Source: JBCCTX01 sp964468435 (GTDB taxonomy: Bacteria > Bacteroidota > Bacteroidia > J057). From it: DNA of 53,229 bases. Location: assembly GCA_964468435.1 (NCBI GenBank), contig CAYXVE010000037.1, forward strand, positions 1 through 53,229, in the 5' to 3' direction. Of the stretch, positions 27,233-35,709 are shown piece after piece (the first letter of the stretch is position 1; every line of letters begins with the position of its first letter). The position numbers and the translations under genes are program-made. A model generated the notes under the pieces. That model saw only the letters and a list, made by a program, of their open reading frames with translations, ran no database searches and was not told the DNA's origin.

Positions 27233-27629
27233 GATAGTAGTAGAAAGGATCATTATTTTGCTCAAAATACATTTTTGTGCAGTACATGGCAAGCTGCATA
27301 CTATTTTCAGTGGGTCTTTAATCATGGAAATCACCCATCAGCATATGCTGGATCGCCGAGATGCGGCTATTTACAAATTACAGGGGCTTTCCTTCCGTCA
27401 ATAACACACCTGGAAATATGATCTTCAGCTGCCTATATATTCGCTCGAGCAAATCCTGAGTTCAGGTGATCACATCATTGGCATATTACCCTCTGGGATT
27501 GATCCCTATGTGCTGTTCAGAAAATATCTGTAAATGGGATATGATCCATATTACATTGCCCTGGCTTTGTAGGTAATAAAATTCCCATTTGATTGGTGGG
27601 ATTATTATATTGAAGACAAAACCGAATTC
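27233..27629. other. Divergent intergenic region, about 400 nt, with a possible decayed reading frame
   Basis: This separates nagB from the plus-strand propeller gene, so it must hold both promoters. In one plus-strand frame, from about 27324, DRRDAAIYKLQGLSFRQ is followed by a TAA, then HTWKYDLQLPIYSLEQILSS and IIGILPSGIDPYVLFRKYL before a second stop at about 27530. The continued open frame across a stop suggests a decayed gene piece, but I cannot name its family. No RNA gene is evident. Confidence 0.35.
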
Positions 27630-28631
27630 ATGACTCGTTCAAGTATCAGCATTTTGTTTCATAGCATATTAGGAATGATTGCAGGACTTGGAATAAGTAT
27701 ATCGTCTTGCACTCCAGAACAATCCCCTTCCCAGACTTTAATTCCCCGGGTAGATGGGGAATGGTGGCAGATTGCCGGAAACCCGGATTTGGATACCTTG
27801 ACCAGCCCGGAGCAACAACCCGTGGACTTTGGTATCTGGCAGGCGGCCGATGGCACCTGGCAGGTGTGGTCTTGCATACGGAAGACCCGGGAAGTGGGTA
27901 AGACCCGTCTATTTCATCGTTGGGAGGGGAAACAGCTGACAGATACTATGTGGCGACCCATGGGTATCGCCATGCGTGCCGATAGTAAGCTGGGGGAAGA
28001 ACCCGGAGGCATGCAAGCCCCCTATGTGATACTGCATGAGGGTAAATATCTGATGTTTTACGGTGACTGGAACCGGATTTGTCTAGCTGAAAGTGACAAG
28101 GGGAAAACCTTTTCCAGGGTCTTGAGAGATGGTTCTCCAGCTTTATTTGGTGATACTACTGAGACCAATACCCGTGATGCCATGGTAATAAAAGTAGCGG
28201 ACAAGTGGCACTGCTACTACACGGCTCATCCCAACCGCATCGGAGCGGTATATATGCGCACATCTAAGGATCTGGTATCCTGGAGTGAATCAAAAAAGGT
28301 CGCCTTTGGCGGGCAGGCAGGAAATGACAAATTCTGGTATGCAGAATGCCCTTTTGTCGTTCAGCATCCCAATAGAATGTACTATCACTTTCGCACACAG
28401 GCTTATGGCCATGGATTAGCCAATAAAGGCAATAACGTACCTCAGACCAGTATATACCGCTCTCCCGATCCTACCTATTTTGGGATAGAAAATGACCAGT
28501 ATTTTGTAGGGAGAATGGAAGTGGCTGCACCGGAAATATTCGAATACGGGGGTCAGTGGTATATTGCCGCGTTGATGCCTGATCTGGATGGGATCAGGCT
28601 GGCTCGTCTTAAGTGGGTAGAGGAAAAGTGA
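27630..28631 (+). CDS. Beta-propeller glycosidase-like lipoprotein (GH43/GH32/GH130-type fold)
   Basis: A 333-residue lipoprotein (lipobox ISSC, Cys27). The mature part has repeated four-stranded blade signatures: FGIWQAADGTWQVWSCIR, GGMQAPYVILHEGKYLMFYG, RICLAESDKGKTFSRV, RDAMVIKVADKWHCYYTA and APEIFEYGGQWYIAAL. This spacing is that of five-bladed glycoside hydrolase folds, in which each acid residue comes from a different blade (for example the Asp in TRDAMV and the Glu in AAPEIFE). No family is certain. It is transcribed away from the nag operon, and its surface location fits hydrolysis or binding of a glycan that feeds the operon. Confidence 0.72.
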   Translation: MTRSSISILFHSILGMIAGLGISISSCTPEQSPSQTLIPRVDGEWWQIAGNPDLDTLTSPEQQPVDFGIWQAADGTWQVWSCIRKTREVGKTRLFHRWEGKQLTDTMWRPMGIAMRADSKLGEEPGGMQAPYVILHEGKYLMFYGDWNRICLAESDKGKTFSRVLRDGSPALFGDTTETNTRDAMVIKVADKWHCYYTAHPNRIGAVYMRTSKDLVSWSESKKVAFGGQAGNDKFWYAECPFVVQHPNRMYYHFRTQAYGHGLANKGNNVPQTSIYRSPDPTYFGIENDQYFVGRMEVAAPEIFEYGGQWYIAALMPDLDGIRLARLKWVEEK

Positions 28632-28722
28632 AGGGCTGCTTATTTGTGTTTGTTATCCACTACCCAATCAAGCATGATCTAGAACGTATAAAAAAGATAG
28701 CTCCAGATGAAGTAGAACAAAA

Positions 28723-28861
28723 ATGAGAGAGATCAAACCCTATATTCAGGATGAATTTGGGGTAGAAAGGATGGGATATTGTATTTAAGGATCATCTGGG
28801 AGATAATAAATTGGTTCTGGAAGAGATATTACATGAAAACGACTACTACAATAATAACTAG
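28723..28861 (+). pseudogene. Possible MNT-type nucleotidyltransferase remnant
   Basis: A short frame MREIKPYIQDEFGVERMGYC, then a stop at 28786, resembles the start of small MntA-like nucleotidyltransferases (IKP.L...YGV..IGLFGS). In the next frame DIVFKDHLGDNKLVLEEIL follows until a TAG at 28859-28861, as though the catalytic GSFARG...D.D part had been deleted. It would be a relic of a HEPN/MNT toxin-antitoxin locus. The match is short, so this is a weak call. Confidence 0.28.
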
Positions 28862-28906
28862 ATTATACATAGTTTATCCCACATAAAAATCTGTAGATTA
28901 ATATAA

Positions 28907-28938
28907 TTTGAACTACTCCAATACTTTCCTTAAATTTT
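28907..28938 (+). promoter_or_regulatory. Candidate promoter of the EAD11 operon
   Basis: TTTG at 28907-28910 and TAAATTTT at 28931-28938 are separated by 20 nt, matching the Bacteroidetes TTTG-N19-21-TAnnTTTG pattern with one mismatch. The ATG of the first operon gene is 59 nt further on. Confidence 0.42.
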
Positions 28939-28996
28939 CAGATAAATGATTCCCTAGCAAGTAGTAAAGCTTTCACTTTAGCCTATTGATTCTGTT

Positions 28997-30244
28997 ATGT
29001 ATCCACCAAAAATTGTCATAACTACTAAGGCAGTATTGAGATTATTGGGAGTAGTACTCCTTGGAGTATTTCTATTGAGTATACTCCCGGGATACATCGT
29101 TCAACAAAACCGGTATCACAACTGGCAATTGATGTTTAAAAATAGGCGATACACCAAGGCAAACGATGTAACGCCTTATCCGAGTCATCCTTATATCTTA
29201 CAAGTTCAAGCGTTTATCGACAAAATGGGAGACATGCCAGAAAGAAACACCAGCACGGTCAATCAAATGATTGATAATAGTCAAGGATTATCTCTGACAT
29301 TTGAGGGGTTAAGCTTTGGGTCTGGGGTAGACCTCTTTTATCTGTTGTATTGGATGGAGGAATACGAACTTGAGGAAGTATTGCTGAGTCAATGGCGAAC
29401 TACATTGTTAACCAGAGGTGAAAGTTCAGCACTCACTAAATACTCAACAACGGGGTATAATCTGGGCGATTACGATTATCAGGTCAGCAGTATAGTATAC
29501 ATGGATATGTGTGAGGCATTCCTCAATGTTATTCAATATCGTTTGGCCCAAAAGCAATTTGACGAAGCTATCGAACTTACCGGGCAGATTCGGGAAAGTC
29601 TTCAGATACTAGACCCTGACCCCAGGAATTTTATGGGATCACGATCTACTTTTAACAGCATTTTATTGTTGGATATGATCTATCAGAATGCCTGGCTGGT
29701 ACGCACTTATCCAGACGATTTTCAAAGACTGGAAAAAGTACTGGCAAATGGGATTTACCAGATCAATGATATTGATCCCTCAGAATACCCGCATCCCGAA
29801 CTGACGTATTTAGATGCTTATATTGTGGGACTCAGTCATTACTATCAAAGACAATACATAACTGCTATTGATCAATTTAGCTTTGCGGAAAACACACTAA
29901 TCAACACCCCTCTTAAAGAACTGGCCAGGCTAATGCAGGTCAGATCCTATTATCAACAGGCAAATATCACTACCTCCGTAGATTCTATCGAAATGTGGAT
30001 AGATAAAATGCGACGTGTGAAACAGCGTATCTCTTACGACAATTATGAAAATGATTCGGATTATTATCTGGCACAATTGAACGGCAAACTCCAACAATCA
30101 GTACTGGGTCAGGTAGACAAATCCACCCCACCTGGAGAGGGTGGAGTCCCTTCTATTCCAGGAATTCAAGACCGCCCAATTACCCGGCGAGACCTGATTA
30201 AGATTCTTCAAGCGATGCTAACCATTCTTCAGGATGAGAACTAA
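28997..30244 (+). CDS. Membrane-anchored helical protein, first gene of the EAD11 operon
   Basis: A 415-residue protein with one TM helix (about 14-34) and a long exported domain if N-in. That domain is mostly helical, with TPR-like spacing in parts: FLNVIQYRLAQKQFDEAIEL at about 175-195 and YYQRQYITAIDQFSFAENTL at about 280-300. A flexible proline/glycine linker (STPPGEGGVPSIPG) comes before a last helix (RRDLIKILQAMLTILQ). I do not recognise the family. The gene overlaps the next by 11 nt, so both products are made together, and the third gene carries the EAD11-like domain. A role as envelope sensor or scaffold is inference only. Confidence 0.75.
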   Translation: MYPPKIVITTKAVLRLLGVVLLGVFLLSILPGYIVQQNRYHNWQLMFKNRRYTKANDVTPYPSHPYILQVQAFIDKMGDMPERNTSTVNQMIDNSQGLSLTFEGLSFGSGVDLFYLLYWMEEYELEEVLLSQWRTTLLTRGESSALTKYSTTGYNLGDYDYQVSSIVYMDMCEAFLNVIQYRLAQKQFDEAIELTGQIRESLQILDPDPRNFMGSRSTFNSILLLDMIYQNAWLVRTYPDDFQRLEKVLANGIYQINDIDPSEYPHPELTYLDAYIVGLSHYYQRQYITAIDQFSFAENTLINTPLKELARLMQVRSYYQQANITTSVDSIEMWIDKMRRVKQRISYDNYENDSDYYLAQLNGKLQQSVLGQVDKSTPPGEGGVPSIPGIQDRPITRRDLIKILQAMLTILQDEN

Positions 30245-31505
30245 AGATAAATATACCTTGGGATTTGTTGCAGGCGTTTTGGTCCCGTTGGGAGCGCTAC
30301 TTCCAGTTACAGCAGGTACCATTGATTGGTATCAAGTAGACTTCGTGCTTTACTCCATTAAGCAGAGCTGGCAGGAAATATTATTGCTATTAATTCTGAT
30401 TGTATTTGTGGTGTATGGTAAAGACCTCTTACGCATTGTACTGTTATTTTTTCAGAAAAACCTGTTTGACTATCTCCCTAAAAAACATCACATATGGGGG
30501 AATCTGGGCATAGGAACTATCACAGGAGTATTGCTGGTACTCTTTGTTGCGCAGATATATGAAATCTCAAAGCTCAGGGGGGCATACTACTACAAGTTGC
30601 ACAGGGATACTTATGAACAGCGGGTATTTCAGCGTATACAAAAGTTGGAATACACAGGATACACGGAAAAAGCGCTAGTATTGTACCAGAAGCTCAGGGG
30701 ATTCTCATCCTCTGGAGACATCAATAGTCAGTTGATTTCCAAAATCAATCAACTGAAAGTTTCAATGCTTTTGTCAGGGAGATATTATGAACAGTACCGG
30801 CAAGCCAATGAGCCTTTAACTCTGCAAAAATTGAAGTGGTTATGGATGGCCCGTTGGCTCAACCCTGAAGATAGCGAAATTGCCTCCTCATTTGAACAAC
30901 GGATTGAAGCCTTAAGGGATGCAGACCATCATCTAGGGGAGTTCTGGGAGGCAGCAATAGCAGGAGATACCACTATGGTTGGCCAGATTATGGAATCGTA
31001 TGGATGGTATATCAGTTCGTATCGCCAGCCTGACTGGTTTACTGATAAACCTTTGGTTATCAATAGCCTGATGGAAAAGGTGATGGCTACTACTGATAGT
31101 CTTCAGTTATTCGCGGAGATAAGGACTTACTGGGATTGGGGGCATATCCAATCCAGCGTGGATTATCTGGCCAGTCTGGAAAGTGGAAAGCTGTTACAGG
31201 AAGATGCTCGGTTTGATAAGAGGGCGTTCCGCCGCTACCGACTGGCTAAAGACGAGTTTAAGATACACCAAGTCGAACCCGGGGATTATATCGCATCTAT
31301 CGCCAGAAAATACCGTGTATCCAGATCCAAGTTAATTTATGACAACCTACTGGAAGATCCTGATAAAATATATCCAGGAGATCAATTGCTGATACCCGTT
31401 CGAGCTTATCAAAAGTATGGATCGCAAGAAAGCTTCCCGGAGGCAGATGGATATAATAGTCCCCAACCTTCTTCATATACATATCCCTCTCCAGGAGCAA
31501 ACTGA
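30234..31505 (+). CDS. Three-TM membrane protein with C-terminal LysM domain
   Basis: A 423-residue protein. TM helices lie at about 7-28, 47-66 and 90-110. A helical soluble region (about 115-335) with TPR-like character follows, and a LysM domain at 343-389 (HQVEPGDYIASIARKYRVSR, then KLIYDNLLEDPDKIYPGDQL). The tail is Pro/Ser/Tyr-rich. LysM binds GlcNAc-containing glycan such as peptidoglycan, so the C-terminus should be periplasmic, which fits N-in topology with three helices. The ATG lies inside the end of the preceding gene (11-nt overlap); the EAD11-like gene follows after 8 nt. Family as a whole not recognised; the LysM call is firm. Confidence 0.8.
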   Translation: MRTKDKYTLGFVAGVLVPLGALLPVTAGTIDWYQVDFVLYSIKQSWQEILLLLILIVFVVYGKDLLRIVLLFFQKNLFDYLPKKHHIWGNLGIGTITGVLLVLFVAQIYEISKLRGAYYYKLHRDTYEQRVFQRIQKLEYTGYTEKALVLYQKLRGFSSSGDINSQLISKINQLKVSMLLSGRYYEQYRQANEPLTLQKLKWLWMARWLNPEDSEIASSFEQRIEALRDADHHLGEFWEAAIAGDTTMVGQIMESYGWYISSYRQPDWFTDKPLVINSLMEKVMATTDSLQLFAEIRTYWDWGHIQSSVDYLASLESGKLLQEDARFDKRAFRRYRLAKDEFKIHQVEPGDYIASIARKYRVSRSKLIYDNLLEDPDKIYPGDQLLIPVRAYQKYGSQESFPEADGYNSPQPSSYTYPSPGAN

Positions 31506-31513
31506 ACGATTTT

Positions 31514-32233
31514 ATGGAAAATAAGAAGATTGCAAATTATATAGGATCACTGATCAATTCCGGAGCACTGGGAGAAGCAGGAAATCTGTTGGAAAAGATC
31601 TTTGAAAAAAGCGGAGAGGATAAGCTGAAGAATCAAACGCTGCTATTAAGTGCAAGATTTAACCAGTTGAAGCAAAATGAGCTTTCTGGAACTTACCGAG
31701 AAACGGAATTAAGTCTTGAGCGAAATAAAATTATCGCGGGTTACATCAACCTAAAGGACGAACTGCTCAGCCTGGAGGAGATAACTTATACATTCGAACA
31801 GCGCGATATTCCCGAGTTTCTGGATACAGACTCAGTAATGGAGTATTATCAACAGAGGTTAAAAGGAAAGCGATTCTTTTTTCAAAAAGATTTCTCAAAA
31901 GAAAATATGCAGAAGGTGTTGAACACATTTGAGATTTCAATAGAAAATAATCAATTGTTCTACTTTTATTACGATGCCTCCTACTGGTTTGGAAAGCCTA
32001 TCGGTTTACTACTCGCTAGCAACCGCTTGCAGGCAAAAGAATTGCTTAAGAAAAAGCGCGAGGTACTGATTAGCAACATCGATGAAGATTATATCCAGTT
32101 GGAAGAAAGGTGGGGAATATTTAGGGATTTAAGAATTAACCAAACCACTTTTTACAGCTTCGATAATTTAATCAGCCCTACGGAGGCTACCCTAGTGAAA
32201 GAATTTCTTCACGATATGGCTCGTTTGGTGTGA
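31514..32233 (+). CDS. EAD11-like adaptor domain protein with unknown C-terminal domain
   Basis: A 239-residue protein without signal or TM segment, so cytosolic. Residues about 8-88 match the Effector-Associated Domain 11 pattern: a short leading helix (INSGALGEAGNLLEKIF), then TLLLSARFNQLKQNELSGTY and LSLERNKIIAGYINLKDEL. In that family this is the four-helix death-like module with the LLxSRxNxLxxxxxxG signature and the ExNxIxxxLLxLIDEL end. EADs link sensors and effectors in bacterial conflict and signalling systems. Residues about 100-239 (VMEYYQQRLKGKRFFFQKDF ... TTFYSFDNLISPTEATLVKE) form an unrecognised domain. The partner carrying a second EAD11 is not in the window. It follows the LysM gene after 8 nt. 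Confidence 0.78.
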   Translation: MENKKIANYIGSLINSGALGEAGNLLEKIFEKSGEDKLKNQTLLLSARFNQLKQNELSGTYRETELSLERNKIIAGYINLKDELLSLEEITYTFEQRDIPEFLDTDSVMEYYQQRLKGKRFFFQKDFSKENMQKVLNTFEISIENNQLFYFYYDASYWFGKPIGLLLASNRLQAKELLKKKREVLISNIDEDYIQLEERWGIFRDLRINQTTFYSFDNLISPTEATLVKEFLHDMARLV

Positions 32234-32267
32234 TGTCTCAAACACTTTTTCTACCTTATCTACCAAT

Positions 32268-33110
32268 ATGAATCAGAAACCATATTGGGCGGTTATCATC
32301 GCTGCTACTATGGCAGGTGCCAGCGGATTATTTGTCAAATTCATGGAGATGCCAGCCACCTCCATGAGCTTTGTGCGGACATTTCTTCCCACTGTAATAT
32401 TAGGTGGTGCGATGATGTACAAAAATATCCCTTTTTTCAGAGGCAATTACAAACTCATGCTGGGTGCCTCCACGCTCAATGCCCTAAGGATGTACTTGTT
32501 TTTTACTGCATTTATTTTCTCTAGTATAGGAAAAGTCGTACTAATCCTTTTTACCTGGCCTATTTTTGTTTCCCTTTTCAGTGCGATTTTTATAAAAGAA
32601 GTGATCACACGCCGCACCATTTTTCTCCTGACATTATCATTTTCAGGAATCGTACTTGTGTATGCCCATGAAGAATTGTCGTTGCAAAGCAGTGATTTTA
32701 TCGGATTATCGGCTGCCTTAGGTACAGCTATGTGCTATGCTATCACAGTTGTCATATTTAAACGAGAATCTGGTAACTATACCCGCTCGGAAATCATTTT
32801 TTATCAAAATCTTGTTGGCGTATTCGTCTATCTACCATTTATACTGTTTACACGTCCCTGGCCCAGCACCCAGGATCTGGTACTGAGCAGCTCTCATGCT
32901 ATCTTCTTGGGAGTGATAGGGTTTTACTTTTTCTTTTATGGTCTACGCCATCTCAATGCCTCAGTAGCCTCACTTTTAGCCTATGTAGAAATCGTTAGTG
33001 CCTTGTTGCTCAGTGCATTTGTGATGAAAGAACCTATTTCTCCCAACATGATAGGGGGAGGTGTGTTGATTGTAGTTTCTTCCCTGTTTATACGTCGTCA
33101 AAAGGCCTGA
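32268..33110 (+). CDS. EamA/DMT-family transporter
   Basis: A 280-residue membrane protein with ten TM helices in two EamA repeats of five (1-135 and 140-278). Marks include GASGLFVKF and the end of the first repeat GIVLVYAHEELS, and LNASVASLLAYVEIVSALLL in the second, which is typical of drug/metabolite exporters. The substrate is unknown. It begins 34 nt after the EAD11-like gene and could be the fourth gene of that operon, although its content suggests an ordinary exporter. A DUF4143 ATPase remnant begins right after its stop codon. Confidence 0.88.
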   Translation: MNQKPYWAVIIAATMAGASGLFVKFMEMPATSMSFVRTFLPTVILGGAMMYKNIPFFRGNYKLMLGASTLNALRMYLFFTAFIFSSIGKVVLILFTWPIFVSLFSAIFIKEVITRRTIFLLTLSFSGIVLVYAHEELSLQSSDFIGLSAALGTAMCYAITVVIFKRESGNYTRSEIIFYQNLVGVFVYLPFILFTRPWPSTQDLVLSSSHAIFLGVIGFYFFFYGLRHLNASVASLLAYVEIVSALLLSAFVMKEPISPNMIGGGVLIVVSSLFIRRQKA

Positions 33111-33111
33111 A

Positions 33112-33555
33112 ATCAGTTGCTTTGTAGACTTACTGGAAAAAGCATTTGTAATCATTAAACTAGGAGGATTTAGCAGGAACCTCAGAAAAGAGATCACCAA
33201 GAATAAAAAGATATACTTTGTCGATGTCGGGATTCGCAATGCGATACTGGAAAATTTCAATCCTCCAAATCAGCGAGATGATATCGGAGCTTTGTGGGAG
33301 AATTTTTTATTAATCGAGCGAATTAAGACCATGAGTAACCAGAGAGAATATGCAAACAGGTATTTCTGGAGAACCTACACAGGCACAGAAATAGATTATG
33401 TTGAAGAATACGGCGGCAGATTATATGGTTTTGAGTTTAAATGGGGAAAGCGATCAGCAAGGGTTCCTAGCTCATGGATAGATACATACCCAAATGCCCG
33501 TTTTCAGGGAATTAATTCAGATAATTACCTGGACTTTATAGCAGGGAAACTGTAA
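33112..33555 (+). pseudogene. AAA+ ATPase with DUF4143 domain, C-terminal remnant
   Basis: An open frame without a start, beginning 2 nt after the EamA stop codon, reads FVDLLEKAFVIIKLGGFSRN, KKIYFVDVGIRNAILENFNP, DDIGALWENFLLIERIK, ANRYFWRTYTGTEIDYVEE and YGFEFKWGKRSARVPSSW, ending at TAA 33555. This is the C-terminal DUF4143 (PD-(D/E)XK-like) part of AAA_14/DUF4143 proteins, which often occur as solitary, mobile ATPases. The N-terminal ATPase and part of the linker are gone. The break sits exactly behind the EamA gene, so a deletion or insertion removed the rest. Confidence 0.82.
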
Positions 33556-33561
33556 GACAGC

Positions 33562-35709
33562 TTATTCTGGTAAAGCAAAACAGTAATAGGTATCTCCAGG
33601 CCTGGTTCCGGGTTTTCCTCCTCCTCCCGCGGCAATGACTACATATTGCCTGCCGTCTACCTGGTAAGTAGCGGGCGTAGCATAGCCCCCTGCATCCATT
33701 TGGTACTCCCAGAGCAGCGCTCCTGATTTTGCATCATAGGCATGAAAGCGTTCATCCATGGATGCACCGATAAATACGACTCCTCCTGCTGTAATAACCG
33801 GCCCCCCCATGTTGAAAGTACCTGTAGGATCTTCGCCCCGGGCTTCCAGTTTAGGATAAGTACCAAGAGGCACTTGCCAGAGAATCTCTCCCTGGTCGAG
33901 ATCAATGGCGTTGAGTGTTCCCCAGGGACGCTTGTTGACAGGAAAACCCTCTGGATCCCTAAATTCACGGTGTCCGGTGGACATATAGGGAATCGTATGA
34001 GTAAAGCTCAGGGTTACTTCATCATGATTCAATGGCTGATCCTTGGCTTCTTCATAGAGGTATGCTACCAGCGCATCCCGTTCGTCCTGCGACAAGGTCG
34101 CAAAGGTGGGCATCTGCCCTTTTCCATGGACGAGTACATCATGAATAGCTTCCCTGGGAGTAACCTGAGCAAGTTGTCTAAGCCTTCCCAGAGAAGGAGA
34201 ATGGGGATTGGTATGATCGCCATGTCCATGGCAATTGGCACAGATAGATCGGAACATATGCGAACCCAATTCATATACGGATATATTATTATCCGGCTGG
34301 GCCTCTACCATGGAGATCCATTCAGCTTCATTACTGTTGTTGACATACACAATGCGATTTTTTGGATCATATGCTGCTCCTCCCCAGTCGGTACCCCCAT
34401 TGAATTGAGGGAGAACGACCGAACCTTCAAAGCTAGGAGGTAAAAATATATTTCCAGTTTGCATTTCCTCCAGGCGTTTTACTACATATGCGTGAGCTTT
34501 CGGATTAAGATCCGTAACCTCATCTTCTGTAAAACGTTGTTGAGCATATTTTAGTGATGGTGGTGGAAAAGGCTGTGTAGGCCAGCTTTCCTCTCCAGGA
34601 ATATCAGACTGTGGTACTGATACTTCCTCTATTGGAAATATAGGTTCTCCTGTTTCGCGATCTAGCACAAAAAGATGGCCCATTTTGGTAGGCTGAGCAA
34701 CTGCATCAATTAATTGTCCATCTTTTTCTACCTGAACCAGATTGGGAGGGCAGGGAATATCGTAATCCCAGAGATCGTGATGTACAACCTGGTAGTGCCA
34801 TATACGCTCGCCCGTTTCTGCATTCAATGCAAGTATGCAATTGCCAAACAGATTGGCTCCAACACGATCTCCTCCCCAATGATCATAAGCCGGTGAGCCT
34901 GTACCACAAAATACTATCCCTCGCGCTTTATCCAGGGTAAAGCCTCCCCATGCATTAACTCCTCCGATCCGCTGCCATGCATCTTCAGGCCATGTTTCAC
35001 ATCCATATTCTCCCAGATGTGGAATCGTGTGAAAGATCCATTCCATATTACCCGTACGTACGTCATAAGCACGTATATGGCCAGGAGCTACAGGATTAGG
35101 CCCTTCTCCCAGCGTAGAACCCAGGATTAAAAGATCTCCGTAAATGATACCCGGCGTTGCGGCAGTCACCCACATAAAGCGTACATCACGCCCCAATCCA
35201 TCGTGAAGTTTCACTTTTCCAGCTTCTCCGAAACTTTCGATCAACTCTCCGGTTTTAGCATGTACACAGAATAAAAAAGAGCCCCCTACAAATAGTATCC
35301 TTTCATCCTCTCCATCGCTCCAATAGGTTACCCCCCGGTTGACACCTCCTGCATCCTGATCCATGAAGGGTTCAAACCGCCATTTTTCTTCTCCATTTGT
35401 GGCATTAATCGCTATCAATGAGAGGTTTGGTGAAGTAAGAAACATCGTCCTGTCGATAATAATCGGATTGCATTCAATGGTGGATGAAGCCCTGTCTCGT
35501 AGATCTCCAGTTTTGAAGCTCCATGCTACTTCAAGTTGATCGACATTGTTTCGGTTGATCTGATCGAGAGCGGAATACTTGGCTCCAGTGGGGTCGCCGC
35601 TGTATACAGACCATGAATTGAAGGTGTTTTTGGGAGAAGTAGTGCAGGATATGGAAATACAAAGCAATAAAAACAGGGAAGCGGATATTTTTATATGATG
35701 TATATTCAT
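33562..35709 (-). CDS. PQQ-dependent quinoprotein dehydrogenase with fused cytochrome c domain, lipoprotein
   Basis: I start at the ATG at 35709, which puts a lipoprotein signal first (lipobox ISISC, Cys22), giving 715 residues; the longer frame adds 20 residues ahead of the signal. Propeller blades of the alcohol/glucose dehydrogenase type are visible: YSALDQINRNNVDQLEVAWS, SLIAINATNGEEKWRFEP, LALNAETGERIWHYQVVHHD and HLFVLDRETGEPIFPIEEV. A heme c insert (CANCHGHG at about 489-496, with QMPTF as the likely distal ligand) follows within the C-terminal third, before the last blades, which end in YVVIAAGGGGKPGT. It oxidises alcohols, polyols or sugars in the periplasm and passes electrons to its own heme. 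PQQ synthesis genes are not nearby. It stands alone. Confidence 0.9.
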   Translation of the reverse strand: MNIHHIKISASLFLLLCISISCTTSPKNTFNSWSVYSGDPTGAKYSALDQINRNNVDQLEVAWSFKTGDLRDRASSTIECNPIIIDRTMFLTSPNLSLIAINATNGEEKWRFEPFMDQDAGGVNRGVTYWSDGEDERILFVGGSFLFCVHAKTGELIESFGEAGKVKLHDGLGRDVRFMWVTAATPGIIYGDLLILGSTLGEGPNPVAPGHIRAYDVRTGNMEWIFHTIPHLGEYGCETWPEDAWQRIGGVNAWGGFTLDKARGIVFCGTGSPAYDHWGGDRVGANLFGNCILALNAETGERIWHYQVVHHDLWDYDIPCPPNLVQVEKDGQLIDAVAQPTKMGHLFVLDRETGEPIFPIEEVSVPQSDIPGEESWPTQPFPPPSLKYAQQRFTEDEVTDLNPKAHAYVVKRLEEMQTGNIFLPPSFEGSVVLPQFNGGTDWGGAAYDPKNRIVYVNNSNEAEWISMVEAQPDNNISVYELGSHMFRSICANCHGHGDHTNPHSPSLGRLRQLAQVTPREAIHDVLVHGKGQMPTFATLSQDERDALVAYLYEEAKDQPLNHDEVTLSFTHTIPYMSTGHREFRDPEGFPVNKRPWGTLNAIDLDQGEILWQVPLGTYPKLEARGEDPTGTFNMGGPVITAGGVVFIGASMDERFHAYDAKSGALLWEYQMDAGGYATPATYQVDGRQYVVIAAGGGGKPGTRPGDTYYCFALPE

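Larger units (their letters stand above)
28632..28996. other. Intergenic region, about 365 nt, upstream of the EAD11 operon
   Basis: AT-rich. It holds a possible nucleotidyltransferase remnant (28723-28861) and a candidate promoter (28907-28938) for the downstream operon. No intact gene or RNA was seen. Confidence 0.5.

Noticed and set aside
27233..27334. N-terminal extension of the nagB frame
   Set aside because: The family starts at MQIHIADNPADLG (27232); the extra 34 residues match nothing.
33292..33555. Separate small protein starting with TTG at 33292
   Set aside because: DUF4143 homology continues upstream of that TTG to 33112, so this is the end of a broken gene, not a short intact one.
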